A stretch of DNA of 64,000 nt from JBBQVS01 sp038211295 (GTDB lineage Bacteria; Chloroflexota; Ktedonobacteria; Ktedonobacterales; Ktedonobacteraceae): NCBI GenBank assembly GCA_038211295.1, contig JBBQVS010000008.1, positions 19,760 through 83,759 on the forward strand, in the 5' to 3' direction. A program made the position numbers and the translations under genes. The notes under the pieces are model-generated. The model ran no database searches and was not told the DNA's origin. It saw only the letters and a program-made list of their open reading frames with translations. The first letter of the stretch is position 1; every line of letters starts with the position of its first letter. Positions 43,241 through 52,290 of this stretch are shown one piece after another.

Positions 43241-46200
43241 GTGAGTGTGCGTACTATGTCGAATACGTTTGACAAAATGTCTGTCCTCGACTCGTTTATT
43301 GGAGAAGTAAATAGCTATTTGCCAGATATCGAAGCTAACCTCGAACATCTCGCGCAATTAGCACAAGCCGCGCAATCAACGGGTGATATGGATGCTATCG
43401 AGGAAACATATCGCCGCACTCATACCATTGGTGGCTCTGCATCCATGATGGATTTTCCCGGTCTCTCACATGTTGCTCGCGGCATGGAAGATATTCTTCT
43501 TGATGCTTTAGAGAACATCATTGTGCTTGATCTGCCAACCATTCAGTTGCTGCAACGCTCTCTAGCGCGATTGCACCAACTGCTTGCTGGCATTCGCAGT
43601 GGTATAGACGAGAACGCGGTCATCGCGGAAGATGACGCTGACTATGCCCAGTATCGTGCGACTATTGAAGGCACTACGCCTACGCTTGTGGAGGCGGCCC
43701 CGACTGACGATGCTCGTATTGAGACGCCAACTCATGTTCAACATGAGGCTCCTACCGCGTCCTCAATGCCTGTCTCATCCACTTTGCCTTCGTTTGACGA
43801 AGTGCTCGCTTCGTTTCGCACGTCCGCATACTCGGAGACAAGCGATGCTGAGTGGCCTGAAGACTCTTTACATGTGGAGCCTGCCTATGAGCCAACTCGT
43901 GAGCCAGATCACGCGCCCATGTATGAAGAAACGCCACTCTCTGTTGCACAAGTGTATCAGCCTGAGATACAAACATACGTGCCTGCGTCCCCACTGCCGA
44001 GTGCGCTTGATACGCTCGTTGCTTCCACACGGCAATCCGCGCCACTGTTTGATGCGATTTCTGGAGAGAGTATGCTGCATACAGGCTATGTAGACTCCTA
44101 TCCAGTCGCATCTGATGAGTATAATGAACGTCACGACCAGCAGACCGCTGCTGCTACTGAGCATGCTGAAGCGCAGTCGCTCGTTTCATCTGTGCAACCT
44201 ATATCCCTGCCACAAGTGTATAGTGACGCGCAAAACGACGCTCACACGCTGGTGTCGTATGCCTCTTCATTGAAAGATGTAGGTTCGCAGTTGCGCTCGG
44301 CGATGACAGTTATCGAAGAGCAACGCACAGAGTTTCGCGGTTTTCTGGACGGCTCAAAAGACGCGCTTGACCGCATGGAAAACTGGGCCGGACAGGCAAT
44401 GGGCCTTGATCTCAAAAACAGTTCTGAACAAGTGCGCCGCTACCTGCCGCTCTCGGTTATGTGGGTCTCAAATAGCAAGTTGAAAAAGGTACTTGAGTTG
44501 CTCACCCGGATCACGAGCGGAGTCGAGTTGACCGATGAGCAGATGCACGCGGTGCTAGGTCAGCTCACAACCTCACTTGTTGCGTGCGGTGAGGCATTTC
44601 AGCAGATACAGGTAAGCACGGAACAAGCCGCCGCGCAGCAACAGGCGAACGGTTGGACGCCGTGGCAGATGCATGATGAGCGACAGGAAGAGAACGGAGT
44701 ACAGGAGCGTGTGACATTTGAGCGACGTGGTGATCTGGAAGCCATACGTGCCGAAATAGAAGCCAGTGTGCGCGAGGAACTGCGGTATGAACAGGAAAGA
44801 GACACGGCGATCACGGCGGCAGTTCGTGCTGAGCTAGAGCAACAGATACGCGACGAGGTTCGTCAGGAGTTCGAGGAGAAGCGGCGTTCGCAAGAGCGTG
44901 CATCAGGAGGCACACCAGATGCGATGCGTCAGGAGCAAGAGGCCCGTCTGCGAAGTGAAATAGAAATTCAGGTGCGGCAGGAATTCTTGAGTCAGATCGC
45001 AGCCAATGCGGATTTGCCTGTGGATAGCTTGATGCCGCCAGCACACGCGGCTCCAACGACATCCAATTTCGCGGACAGAGCACGTCAGGCAACTGGCGCG
45101 AGTAGCCTCGATGAGCACTCTAGTGCGCCAACTAGTCAGAGCGAAAGAGCAGCACTAACGCATACATCGAGTGCATCCTCTGTTGCGTCATCTATACCTA
45201 CGTTTATACAATCAGTAACGGCTATGCCGGCACCATCTGCCTCCACTGCCGCGACAAAGGATACTGGCCCTGCCAATCAATCATCCAGTGCGCCGGCATT
45301 CGGAAGTGATTTTGGCGAGGAAGCCGCCGAAATCTTCCGCTTAGAGGCAGAAGAGCATTTACAAACTATTAGCACCTATGTGGCAGCACTTGAGAAAGAC
45401 CCAACAAATCGCGAATTTATTCAAGGCATTCGCCGCGCCACGCACACGTTAAAAGGTGCGGCGGCGATGATGGGCTTCCGCGCAATCGCGGAACTCAGCC
45501 ATGTCTCTGAAGATCTGCTTGATAGCATCATGGAAGGAAAGACGCCTGCTTCATCGGATGCGCTCAGCATTGTGCTGGATACCGCCGAGACGCTGGACGT
45601 ACTCATCACTGGGAAAGACACTGACAATGTTCCTGACGAGGCAAGAGTGCAAGTGTTACGGGTTCGTTACGCTGCTCTGCTTGGTGAGCATGGCGTGCCT
45701 TTAAGCGTTATCAGTGATGAGGAGATCGAGGAAGATGTAGAGGTCAATGACGAGGCTCTGTCAGATACGACGATGGTCGCGGGTGTGATTGCCACACAAT
45801 CGGGTACAGCCATTCCACAGGCAAGCCGCAACGATTTGAGTGTGCGTGTTGGTCTGCAAAAATTGGATGAGTTGGTTAATCTCTTTGGTGAACTGCTCGT
45901 CAATCGCAGTGTGTTGGAAGAACGACTTGAGCGGCTCATTCGTCTTGTTGCGGAAGCTGGCATCAGTAGCAATCGTCTCCGTGACGTGGGGCAAAAGCTT
46001 GAGAGTCGTTTTGAGGCCGCGACGCTTCCAAGTGGACGCTCGCTTATCGTTATGCCAGGAGAAGGTACACAATCAACTGCGAATGGAAGAAATGGGAACG
46101 GGAAAGGGAGTGAACCATCACACCTCGCGGACTTCGATGCGCTGGAAATGGATCGCTACACAGAGTTTCACCAGGTGGCACGCGGTCTGAGTGAAGGTAT

Positions 46201-47827
46201 CTCGGACATGGCGACTCTTAGCACGGAAATGGATGCAATCATTCGTGAGTGTGAAGGTGTTTTCGCCCGTGAAAATCGTCTTAGCACCACCGTACAAGAT
46301 CGGTTGATGAAGACGCGCCTCGTTCCCCTTTCAACAATGACACCGCGTCTCTATCGTGCCGCGCGCGCGGTTGCCCTCAAACAGCACAAAGAGTTTGAGT
46401 TTTTGCTGGAAGGCGAGGAGACCGAGATTGACCGCACTGTGTTTGAAGAGATTGCAGGCCCATTGCTGCACCTTATTCGTAACGCGGTAAATCACGGTAT
46501 CGAGACGCCAGAGAAGCGCGTTCAGCAGGGAAAAACACCCAAAGGGCAGATCACGCTTGCCGCATCATACGAAGGCAACCAGGTCGTCATTACTGTTCGT
46601 GAGGACGGGCGTGGCATCGAGCCAGAGCAGGTGCGACAGGTGGCGATTGCGCGAGGCCTCATCACGCCAGAGCATGTGTTAGGCGAGAATGAACTGATCG
46701 AACTGATCTTCCGCCCAGGCTTCTCAACAGCCGAAGTGCTAAGCGAAGAGAGTGGACGTGGTGTCGGGCTTGATGTTGTGCGCGATAGCGTATCACGTCT
46801 GCGCGGCACGATAGAAGTGGAATCCACCCCTGGACAGGGGACTGCGTTCACTATGAAGTTCCCAACCAGCCTTGCCATTCAAAGTGCGATGATGGTACGT
46901 GTCAACGACCAGCAGTACGCCATTCCAATTGTTGTGGTCGAGTCGATTGGGCGTCTGGACACATTCAAACGCACCACTGTTGCGGGGCAACCTGCGATCA
47001 TTGTACGTAACGATCTTTACCCATTGAATGTATTGTCCCAATACCTCGCCCTGCCCGCGAGCCAGGTTGATGATAAATCGCACGTTCTCCTGGTAAACGC
47101 CGGTGGTAATCGTGTTGCTCTTATCATTGACGAGGTGAAAGGCAAACTTGACATCGTCATGAAAAACCTCGGCCCACATCTGCGTCACGTACATGGCATC
47201 GCGGGTGGCACTGTGCTGGGTAATGGACAGGTTGTGCTTATTCTTGAGTTGACCGAGTTGCTTGCCAATCGTAACCGCGTTGTCGCGAACTTCGGCGGTG
47301 CATCTCAAGACACGGGGGCGATGATGTCGCCGCAGGCGCGACAGGTTCCGCAAACGCCACCACTCGCAACACGGTCTCGCATTGGTGGCTCACCAGTACC
47401 ACAGACAGGTGCCTTGCCCAAGCAGCCCGCCGCCGCGAAGCCGGAGCGCAACAAGCATATTCTTGTTGTTGACGATAGCCCAAGCGTGCGCCGCGTGGTT
47501 GGCAACATGCTCAAGCAACACTCGTGGGAAGTGCAAATGGCACGCGACGGCATCGAGGCGTTGGAGATGATTGGACGTGAAACGCCAGCCGCTGTGCTGC
47601 TGGATGTGGAGATGCCACGCATGGACGGCTACGAATTGATCGCGACGGTTCGCGCTCAGGAGCAGTACCGCACGTTGCCACTTATCATGCTCACGTCCAG
47701 AGCTGCGGCGAAGCATCAGCAACGCGCGATGCAACTTGGCGCGAGCGCGTACATGGTCAAGCCGTATCAGGATGATGAACTGCTTAACACCTTAAACTCA
47801 CTTGTCTATGGTGCCGCCGTTCGGTAG
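43241..47827 (+). CDS. cheA: CheA-type hybrid histidine kinase (ChpA/PixL-like)
   Basis: 1528 aa. Order: Hpt domain 1 with RTHTIGGSASMM (H61), a long Ala/Ser/Glu-rich spacer with coiled coil (~470–600), Hpt domain 2 with THTLKGAAAMMGF (H735), dimerisation helices, HATPase with LIRNAVNHGIETPEKR (~1075) and DGRGIEP, a CheW-like domain (~1210–1340), and a C-terminal receiver VVDDSPSVRRVV with D1455 in LLDVEMPRMDGYEL and YMVKPYQDDEL. Two Hpt domains plus receiver is the plan of ChpA/PilL and PixL kinases. Start is one of GTG 43241, GTG 43247 (best spaced from GGAAG) or ATG 43256. Confidence 0.95.
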   Translation: MSVRTMSNTFDKMSVLDSFIGEVNSYLPDIEANLEHLAQLAQAAQSTGDMDAIEETYRRTHTIGGSASMMDFPGLSHVARGMEDILLDALENIIVLDLPTIQLLQRSLARLHQLLAGIRSGIDENAVIAEDDADYAQYRATIEGTTPTLVEAAPTDDARIETPTHVQHEAPTASSMPVSSTLPSFDEVLASFRTSAYSETSDAEWPEDSLHVEPAYEPTREPDHAPMYEETPLSVAQVYQPEIQTYVPASPLPSALDTLVASTRQSAPLFDAISGESMLHTGYVDSYPVASDEYNERHDQQTAAATEHAEAQSLVSSVQPISLPQVYSDAQNDAHTLVSYASSLKDVGSQLRSAMTVIEEQRTEFRGFLDGSKDALDRMENWAGQAMGLDLKNSSEQVRRYLPLSVMWVSNSKLKKVLELLTRITSGVELTDEQMHAVLGQLTTSLVACGEAFQQIQVSTEQAAAQQQANGWTPWQMHDERQEENGVQERVTFERRGDLEAIRAEIEASVREELRYEQERDTAITAAVRAELEQQIRDEVRQEFEEKRRSQERASGGTPDAMRQEQEARLRSEIEIQVRQEFLSQIAANADLPVDSLMPPAHAAPTTSNFADRARQATGASSLDEHSSAPTSQSERAALTHTSSASSVASSIPTFIQSVTAMPAPSASTAATKDTGPANQSSSAPAFGSDFGEEAAEIFRLEAEEHLQTISTYVAALEKDPTNREFIQGIRRATHTLKGAAAMMGFRAIAELSHVSEDLLDSIMEGKTPASSDALSIVLDTAETLDVLITGKDTDNVPDEARVQVLRVRYAALLGEHGVPLSVISDEEIEEDVEVNDEALSDTTMVAGVIATQSGTAIPQASRNDLSVRVGLQKLDELVNLFGELLVNRSVLEERLERLIRLVAEAGISSNRLRDVGQKLESRFEAATLPSGRSLIVMPGEGTQSTANGRNGNGKGSEPSHLADFDALEMDRYTEFHQVARGLSEGISDMATLSTEMDAIIRECEGVFARENRLSTTVQDRLMKTRLVPLSTMTPRLYRAARAVALKQHKEFEFLLEGEETEIDRTVFEEIAGPLLHLIRNAVNHGIETPEKRVQQGKTPKGQITLAASYEGNQVVITVREDGRGIEPEQVRQVAIARGLITPEHVLGENELIELIFRPGFSTAEVLSEESGRGVGLDVVRDSVSRLRGTIEVESTPGQGTAFTMKFPTSLAIQSAMMVRVNDQQYAIPIVVVESIGRLDTFKRTTVAGQPAIIVRNDLYPLNVLSQYLALPASQVDDKSHVLLVNAGGNRVALIIDEVKGKLDIVMKNLGPHLRHVHGIAGGTVLGNGQVVLILELTELLANRNRVVANFGGASQDTGAMMSPQARQVPQTPPLATRSRIGGSPVPQTGALPKQPAAAKPERNKHILVVDDSPSVRRVVGNMLKQHSWEVQMARDGIEALEMIGRETPAAVLLDVEMPRMDGYELIATVRAQEQYRTLPLIMLTSRAAAKHQQRAMQLGASAYMVKPYQDDELLNTLNSLVYGAAVR

Positions 47828-47859
47828 CAGAAAGTCGTTGAAAGGCAGGAAGCAAGCGT

Positions 47860-48069
47860 ATGGGCGTCGAACGTGCTGTAACACGCTGGTATGTGCAACG
47901 GCAGCTACTGCTCCACGAGGTTGCTCTTTTGCAAGCGAAAGCCGCGCCATCAGTATCCACTGATGGCGCGGCCACGCGAGTGTCAGACGCGGCCTTGCAA
48001 GAAAAGCTGGCACTGGCACAAGAAAAACTACGTATGCTTGGTGATTGTCCGCGCCCTATGATGGGGTAG
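47860..48069 (+). CDS. Small protein after cheA (uncertain)
   Basis: 69 aa, helical, basic N-terminal half, ending LGDCPRPMMG. AGGAAG lies ~7 nt before the ATG and 32 bp separate it from cheA. Against it: a perfect 14-bp hairpin lies inside it and its end overlaps the convergent leuB by 14 bp. Could be a real operon tail gene or chance. Confidence 0.45.
   Translation: MGVERAVTRWYVQRQLLLHEVALLQAKAAPSVSTDGAATRVSDAALQEKLALAQEKLRMLGDCPRPMMG
47941..47972. terminator. 14-bp perfect hairpin between cheA and leuB
   Basis: Arms 47941–47954 and 47959–47972, 4-nt loop, very G/C-rich. On the minus strand it is followed by TTTCGCTTGC, so it may end the leuB transcript, and it could also stop the cheA operon. 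Confidence 0.55.
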
Positions 48070-49186
48070 GCAATGCACTAATGCGCGAGAGTACATGGTT
48101 GCCCATCTCAGTTGTTCCCACAACTGCTTTGCCTGCCTCGCGCACATCCTCCGTCCGATAGCCCTCGTTAATCGCGCTTTCAACCGCCGCCTCGACCTCC
48201 TCGGCCTCGCGTACCAGGCTGAGCGAGTGGCGCAACAGCAGCGCAGCCGAAAGAATAGCGGCAAGTGGGTTTGCCTTATCCTGGCCTGCGATATCCGGCG
48301 CGGAACCATGAATTGGCTCATACATTCCAAAGATGCCGTGCGCCGTTCTGCGTGTTCCCAGACTCGCGGATGGGAGCATTCCCATTGAGCCTGCCAGCAT
48401 AGAGGCTTCATCGGTGAGAATATCCCCGAACAGGTTTTCAGTGACAATCACATCGAAGCTTGCGGGTCGGCGAATCAAGTGCATCGCGCACGCATCCACC
48501 AGTAGATGTTCCAGCGTTACGTCTGGATAGTCGGCGGACACACGATCCGCGACCCGTCGCCACAGCACCGACGAGCTAAGAATATTCGCCTTGTCAACCG
48601 ACGTGACCCGCTTGCGTCGTCCTCGTGCGATCTCGAACGCAGCTCGCACAATGCGCTCAATCTCGGCTTCTGTATAAATCAGCGTATCAATCGCCTCTCT
48701 ACCATGTGCCGTCTCGCGAATCTCACTGGGCTTTCCCGCCAGTGGCTCCAGATGTCCGTAGTACAGGCCACCCATCAACTCGCGCACTACCAGAAAGTCC
48801 GTACCTTGCAAAAACTCACGTTTAATGCTGGAGGCGTTCAGGAGCGCGTTAAATGGACGAATTGGGCGCAGGTTAGCGAAAAGCTGTAGTTGTTTCCGCA
48901 GGCGAAACAAGGCGCGTTCCGGTTTTACGTTCGCGCTTGCCATATTCTGTGGTAGGCCGCCAACCGCTCCAAACAAAATAGCGTCGCTCTGCTGGCATAG
49001 AGCCATCGTTGCGTCAGAAATAGCGTCCCCTTCCGCATTGATCGCCGCGACGCCCACCAGTGCTTTATGAAAGGTGAAGCTATGCCTGTAGCGTTCCCCA
49101 ATGGCGTGCAAGACGCGCAACGCCTGCTCTGTTACCTCTACGCCGATGCCATCCCCCGGTAAGACCACAATAGTATATGTACCCAT
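48056..49186 (-). CDS. leuB: 3-isopropylmalate dehydrogenase
   Basis: 376 aa, usual length. NAD-dependent oxidative decarboxylation of 3-isopropylmalate in leucine synthesis. TIVVLPGDGIGVEVTEQAL at the start, substrate loop PERALFRLRKQLQLFANLRP, ELMGGLYYG, the Tyr/Lys catalytic neighbourhood (RVTSVDKANIL) and NAD-binding EPIHGSAPDIAGQDKANP are all visible. It stands alone; no other leu gene is in the window. Confidence 0.95.
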   Translation of the reverse strand: MGTYTIVVLPGDGIGVEVTEQALRVLHAIGERYRHSFTFHKALVGVAAINAEGDAISDATMALCQQSDAILFGAVGGLPQNMASANVKPERALFRLRKQLQLFANLRPIRPFNALLNASSIKREFLQGTDFLVVRELMGGLYYGHLEPLAGKPSEIRETAHGREAIDTLIYTEAEIERIVRAAFEIARGRRKRVTSVDKANILSSSVLWRRVADRVSADYPDVTLEHLLVDACAMHLIRRPASFDVIVTENLFGDILTDEASMLAGSMGMLPSASLGTRRTAHGIFGMYEPIHGSAPDIAGQDKANPLAAILSAALLLRHSLSLVREAEEVEAAVESAINEGYRTEDVREAGKAVVGTTEMGNHVLSRISALPTPS

Positions 49187-49498
49187 AAGTTACTGCCTCT
49201 CTGCTTTTAGCGTTATGATATCATATTTGTGTTTTTGTGCCTGTCGAACAAGGGCGCAAAGGCTAATCCGGTGTCAAATTAGGAAATCAGGAGTGTGTTT
49301 GAACCAAAACGAAAGCTTCCAACGTGTAGGGGATAAAGCGATTTTAGTGTGTCGAACTTATGGCACGATTGGGCGCATCATGTTATAATATGGACAAGGC
49401 GGAACACCAATAACTCCGCCTCGCGCGCAATCTTCACTCCAAATTTACTTATATATACAGGCAAGAGGTGCTGCTAAACCTTTGCATGAGGAGTTTTT
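49187..49498. other. Divergent intergenic region leuB/nuoB
   Basis: 312 bp with no gene. It contains an extended −10 promoter (49381–49389) for the redox operon and a short hairpin just after it (GGCGGA 49398–49403 and TCCGCC 49415–49420). Confidence 0.6.
49381..49389 (+). promoter_or_regulatory. Extended −10 promoter of the nuoB operon
   Basis: TG-T-TATAAT at 49381–49389. The hairpin with GGCGGA/TCCGCC arms begins 9 bp later, at about the expected transcript start, and could affect transcript stability. Confidence 0.6.
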
Positions 49499-50104
49499 AT
49501 GAGCAGCGAAAATCATAATGATGGGAAAACGTCGGGTGATATCACACGACGAAAATTCATACCACTTGCGATGGCAACAGGCCCCCAGGACTATACCCCT
49601 GGCGACCAGGAACTACCGGTGGAATTGACAAGTGTCGCCGAGATGCTGCAATGGGCGCAAAACTGGGCGCGTTCAAAGTCGGTCTGGCCTCTGGGCTATG
49701 GTCTGGCCTGTTGCGCCATTGAGATGATCGCCTCCGCGTCCGGACCACAATACGACTTGTCTCGTTTTGGCTCCGAAGTTTTTCGTTCCAGCCCCCGTCA
49801 GGCAGACCTGATGATCGTCGCCGGCACGGTCTCCATCAAGATGGGGCCACGCCTTCGCCTCCTCTGGGAGCAGATGCCAGAGCCGAAATGGGTGATGAGC
49901 ATGGGCCAGTGCGCGAACTCCGGTGGCGAGTTCTATGACAGCTATTATACTGTGCAAGGCGTCGATACGATTGTGCCAGTGGATGTTTACATCCCTGGGT
50001 GTCCTCCCCGCCCAGAAGCCGTGATCGAGGGCCTTCTCAAGCTGCGCGAGAAGATTTTGAAGCAGGGCCTCAAGGTGCGTGGCGAGAAGGAAATAGAGGT
50101 GTAG
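49499..50104 (+). CDS. nuoB: NADH-quinone oxidoreductase subunit B-like
   Basis: 201 aa, with ~35 extra N-terminal residues. The subunit holds cluster N2 in complex I. All four ligand cysteines are kept: GLACCAIEM (two), GQCANSGG and GCPPRPEA. No nuoA, nuoC or nuoD is next to it, which is unusual since N2 normally sits against NuoD. GAGGAG lies ~8 nt before the ATG. First gene of a four-gene redox operon. Confidence 0.92.
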   Translation: MSSENHNDGKTSGDITRRKFIPLAMATGPQDYTPGDQELPVELTSVAEMLQWAQNWARSKSVWPLGYGLACCAIEMIASASGPQYDLSRFGSEVFRSSPRQADLMIVAGTVSIKMGPRLRLLWEQMPEPKWVMSMGQCANSGGEFYDSYYTVQGVDTIVPVDVYIPGCPPRPEAVIEGLLKLREKILKQGLKVRGEKEIEV

Positions 50105-50107
50105 CGT

Positions 50108-50848
50108 ATGCGTGGAATTCTTGAGGGCATGGGCTTAACGTTTAGCCACATGTTCCGTCCCAAAACCACACGGCTCTATCCATATGAGAAGCCTAAGTTG
50201 CCGGCGCGTAGCCGAGGGCTAATTCAGCTCATCGCGGAAGAGGGCCTACACACGGAGTTCAACCTCAAGTGTGAGGCGTGCCTGCTCTGCGAAAAAGCCT
50301 GTCCCCCGCGTGCTATCACCATTGAGTATGAGCCGATGCATGAATGGAAAGAGCGGCCCTGGTTCAAGTCGTACATTCGTGAAGGTGCTGAGAAATTTAC
50401 TTCGCGTAAATTACCTGCCGCGACGGGTGCTTCTAAAGCCGGCTTCTACAAGACGCGCATCTCTGAGTATGCCACGCACTATCAGGGCAAGCATGTTGCC
50501 CCCTGTGCCGCGACGCCAACAAAAGACCATCTTGAGCCAGAGATCGACCTGACAAAGCTCGATGCACTGCTGGAGAACTGGTCGCAAGAGGCAGGAGAGC
50601 TTTCCGCGTTGCTCGATACCGTGATGGACATGTACGGCTACTTTCCCATTCAGGCCGCGAAACGCATCGTACAGGCGCGTGGCGTTGACTTGAGCGATGT
50701 GTTTGGTATCGCAACCATGAGTCCGAAATTCAAGCCCGCGCCAACCATCAAAGGTGTAAGGCGCGATGACCAGCCAACACGCGGACTCGCTCCCGATAAG
50801 CGTGGCCCCTGGGGAAATATAAATCATGTGAGGCAGCCCAATGCCTAA
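50108..50848 (+). CDS. NuoI/NuoE-like chimera
   Basis: 246 aa. Residues ~1–75 resemble NuoI (FSHMFRPKTTRLYPYE) but carry only one 4Fe-4S motif, CEACLLCEKACP (C55, C58, C61, C65), where NuoI has two. Residues ~158–210 resemble the helical N-terminal part of NuoE (LLDTVMDMYGYFPIQAAKRI; VDLSDVFGIATMSPKF) but the thioredoxin-like half with the 2Fe-2S cysteines is absent. Probably an electron-carrying adaptor between NuoB and NuoF. It starts 3 bp after nuoB and overlaps nuoF by 8 bp. Confidence 0.75.
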   Translation: MRGILEGMGLTFSHMFRPKTTRLYPYEKPKLPARSRGLIQLIAEEGLHTEFNLKCEACLLCEKACPPRAITIEYEPMHEWKERPWFKSYIREGAEKFTSRKLPAATGASKAGFYKTRISEYATHYQGKHVAPCAATPTKDHLEPEIDLTKLDALLENWSQEAGELSALLDTVMDMYGYFPIQAAKRIVQARGVDLSDVFGIATMSPKFKPAPTIKGVRRDDQPTRGLAPDKRGPWGNINHVRQPNA

Positions 50849-52181
50849 TGTAGAAAACTCTTACCGCGTCCTGCGTCGTGCGGAAGACCCAGATGTACGT
50901 GTGCTTGGTGCATACCGTAGCACAGGTGGTTACACCGCGCTCGAAACAGCACTACGGCAACAGTCACCCGCGCAGCTTATCCGTCAGGTCACGGACGCCA
51001 AGTTGCGTGGACGTGGTGGCGCGGGTCGCCTTGCCGGTGAAAAATGGCGTCTTGTCCGTGAGGCAAAAGATGACCAGAAGTATGTTATCTGCAACGCGTA
51101 TGACGCTGACCCGCGCTCTTATGCCGTTCGTACTGTGCTCGCGCAGAATCCGCATCAGGTTATCGAAGGCATTCTGCTTGCTGCATACGCTGCTGGCGCA
51201 TCCGAAGCGTATCTATTTACTCGCAGTTTTTTCTACGAGGGAGTAGCAGCGATTCAACAGGCACTAAAAGAGGCACTGGACGCCAATCTGGTTGGACGCG
51301 ATATCCTCGGCACCGATTTTAGTTGCACCATCAATGTGCTTGGCGTCGATGTTGGTTTTATGGGCGGTGAAGAAACCGTGCAGATCGCCCTCATCAAGGG
51401 ACGGCGCGGTATGCCGGAGCAACGCCCTTCATACCCGACGCAGCATGGCCTTTGGGATAAGCCAACGGTCATCAACTCTGTTGAGACACTTGCCAACGTA
51501 CCCCTGATTGTGCGAGAAGGCGCGGCAGCATTCGCAGCAGTCGGCACCGCGACGACAGGTGGCACAAAACTTGTGACCGTGTATGATATTGCGACACCCG
51601 ATACACTTGCGACGCCAAAAGTCGTCGAAGTGCCGTTTGGTACAACCATTCGCGCTATTCTGGATTTCGCGGGTGTGAGCCGTGCCGAAAGCGAGCTACG
51701 CGCCGTCGTTGTCGGTGGCGCGGAAGGCGGAGCGTTGCCCGTCTCACTGCTTGACACACCGTTCGACTTCGATCCTATCGAAGAGGCGGGGGCGATTATT
51801 GGGTCGAGTATTATAGAACTGCTTCCCGTAACCACCTGTATGGTTAATTGGGCGATGGAGCGCAGCAGGTATCTTAGCAAAGAAAGCTGCGGTAAGTGTG
51901 TTCCCTGTCGGCTCGGTGTGAAGCGTATCGCGGGTATCCTCGAAGGTATTGTCAGCGACATGGGCATAAATGGCGACCTTGCAGTCCTTGACGAGTTTGC
52001 CGAATACGTGCCGAATGGCTCTTTGTGTGGCTTTGGCGTGCAGGCACCTAATCCGCTTAAAACAGCCAAACGCTACTGGCCCGATCATTTTCAGCAGCAC
52101 ATCGAAGCACTACAGTGTCCCACCGGCACCTGCATCCCTGTGCGCTCGCATCGCTTTGTAACCAAGCATGTATTAACGTAG
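50841..52181 (+). CDS. nuoF: NuoF-like NADH dehydrogenase subunit
   Basis: 446 aa. FMN/NADH-binding fold, SLBB-type domain and C-terminal 4Fe-4S domain. Kept: GRGGAGRLAGEKW, MGGEETVQIALIKGRRGMP, LWDKPTVINSVETLANVP, and cluster cysteines in ESCGKCVPCR and GSLCGFG. Altered: the usual CNADEGDPGAF loop near the flavin reads CNAYDADPRSY. So flavin or nucleotide use may differ from true NuoF. Translationally coupled to the gene before. Confidence 0.88.
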   Translation: MPNVENSYRVLRRAEDPDVRVLGAYRSTGGYTALETALRQQSPAQLIRQVTDAKLRGRGGAGRLAGEKWRLVREAKDDQKYVICNAYDADPRSYAVRTVLAQNPHQVIEGILLAAYAAGASEAYLFTRSFFYEGVAAIQQALKEALDANLVGRDILGTDFSCTINVLGVDVGFMGGEETVQIALIKGRRGMPEQRPSYPTQHGLWDKPTVINSVETLANVPLIVREGAAAFAAVGTATTGGTKLVTVYDIATPDTLATPKVVEVPFGTTIRAILDFAGVSRAESELRAVVVGGAEGGALPVSLLDTPFDFDPIEEAGAIIGSSIIELLPVTTCMVNWAMERSRYLSKESCGKCVPCRLGVKRIAGILEGIVSDMGINGDLAVLDEFAEYVPNGSLCGFGVQAPNPLKTAKRYWPDHFQQHIEALQCPTGTCIPVRSHRFVTKHVLT

Positions 52182-52290
52182 GCATGTAGGGACGCAACAA
52201 GCGTTGTCGTTCTTTCTGTATCTCAAATCGTCGTATACTGAGTACACGGTATCGCATACGGTGTACTCCTACCAATGAGGTATATGCTCT

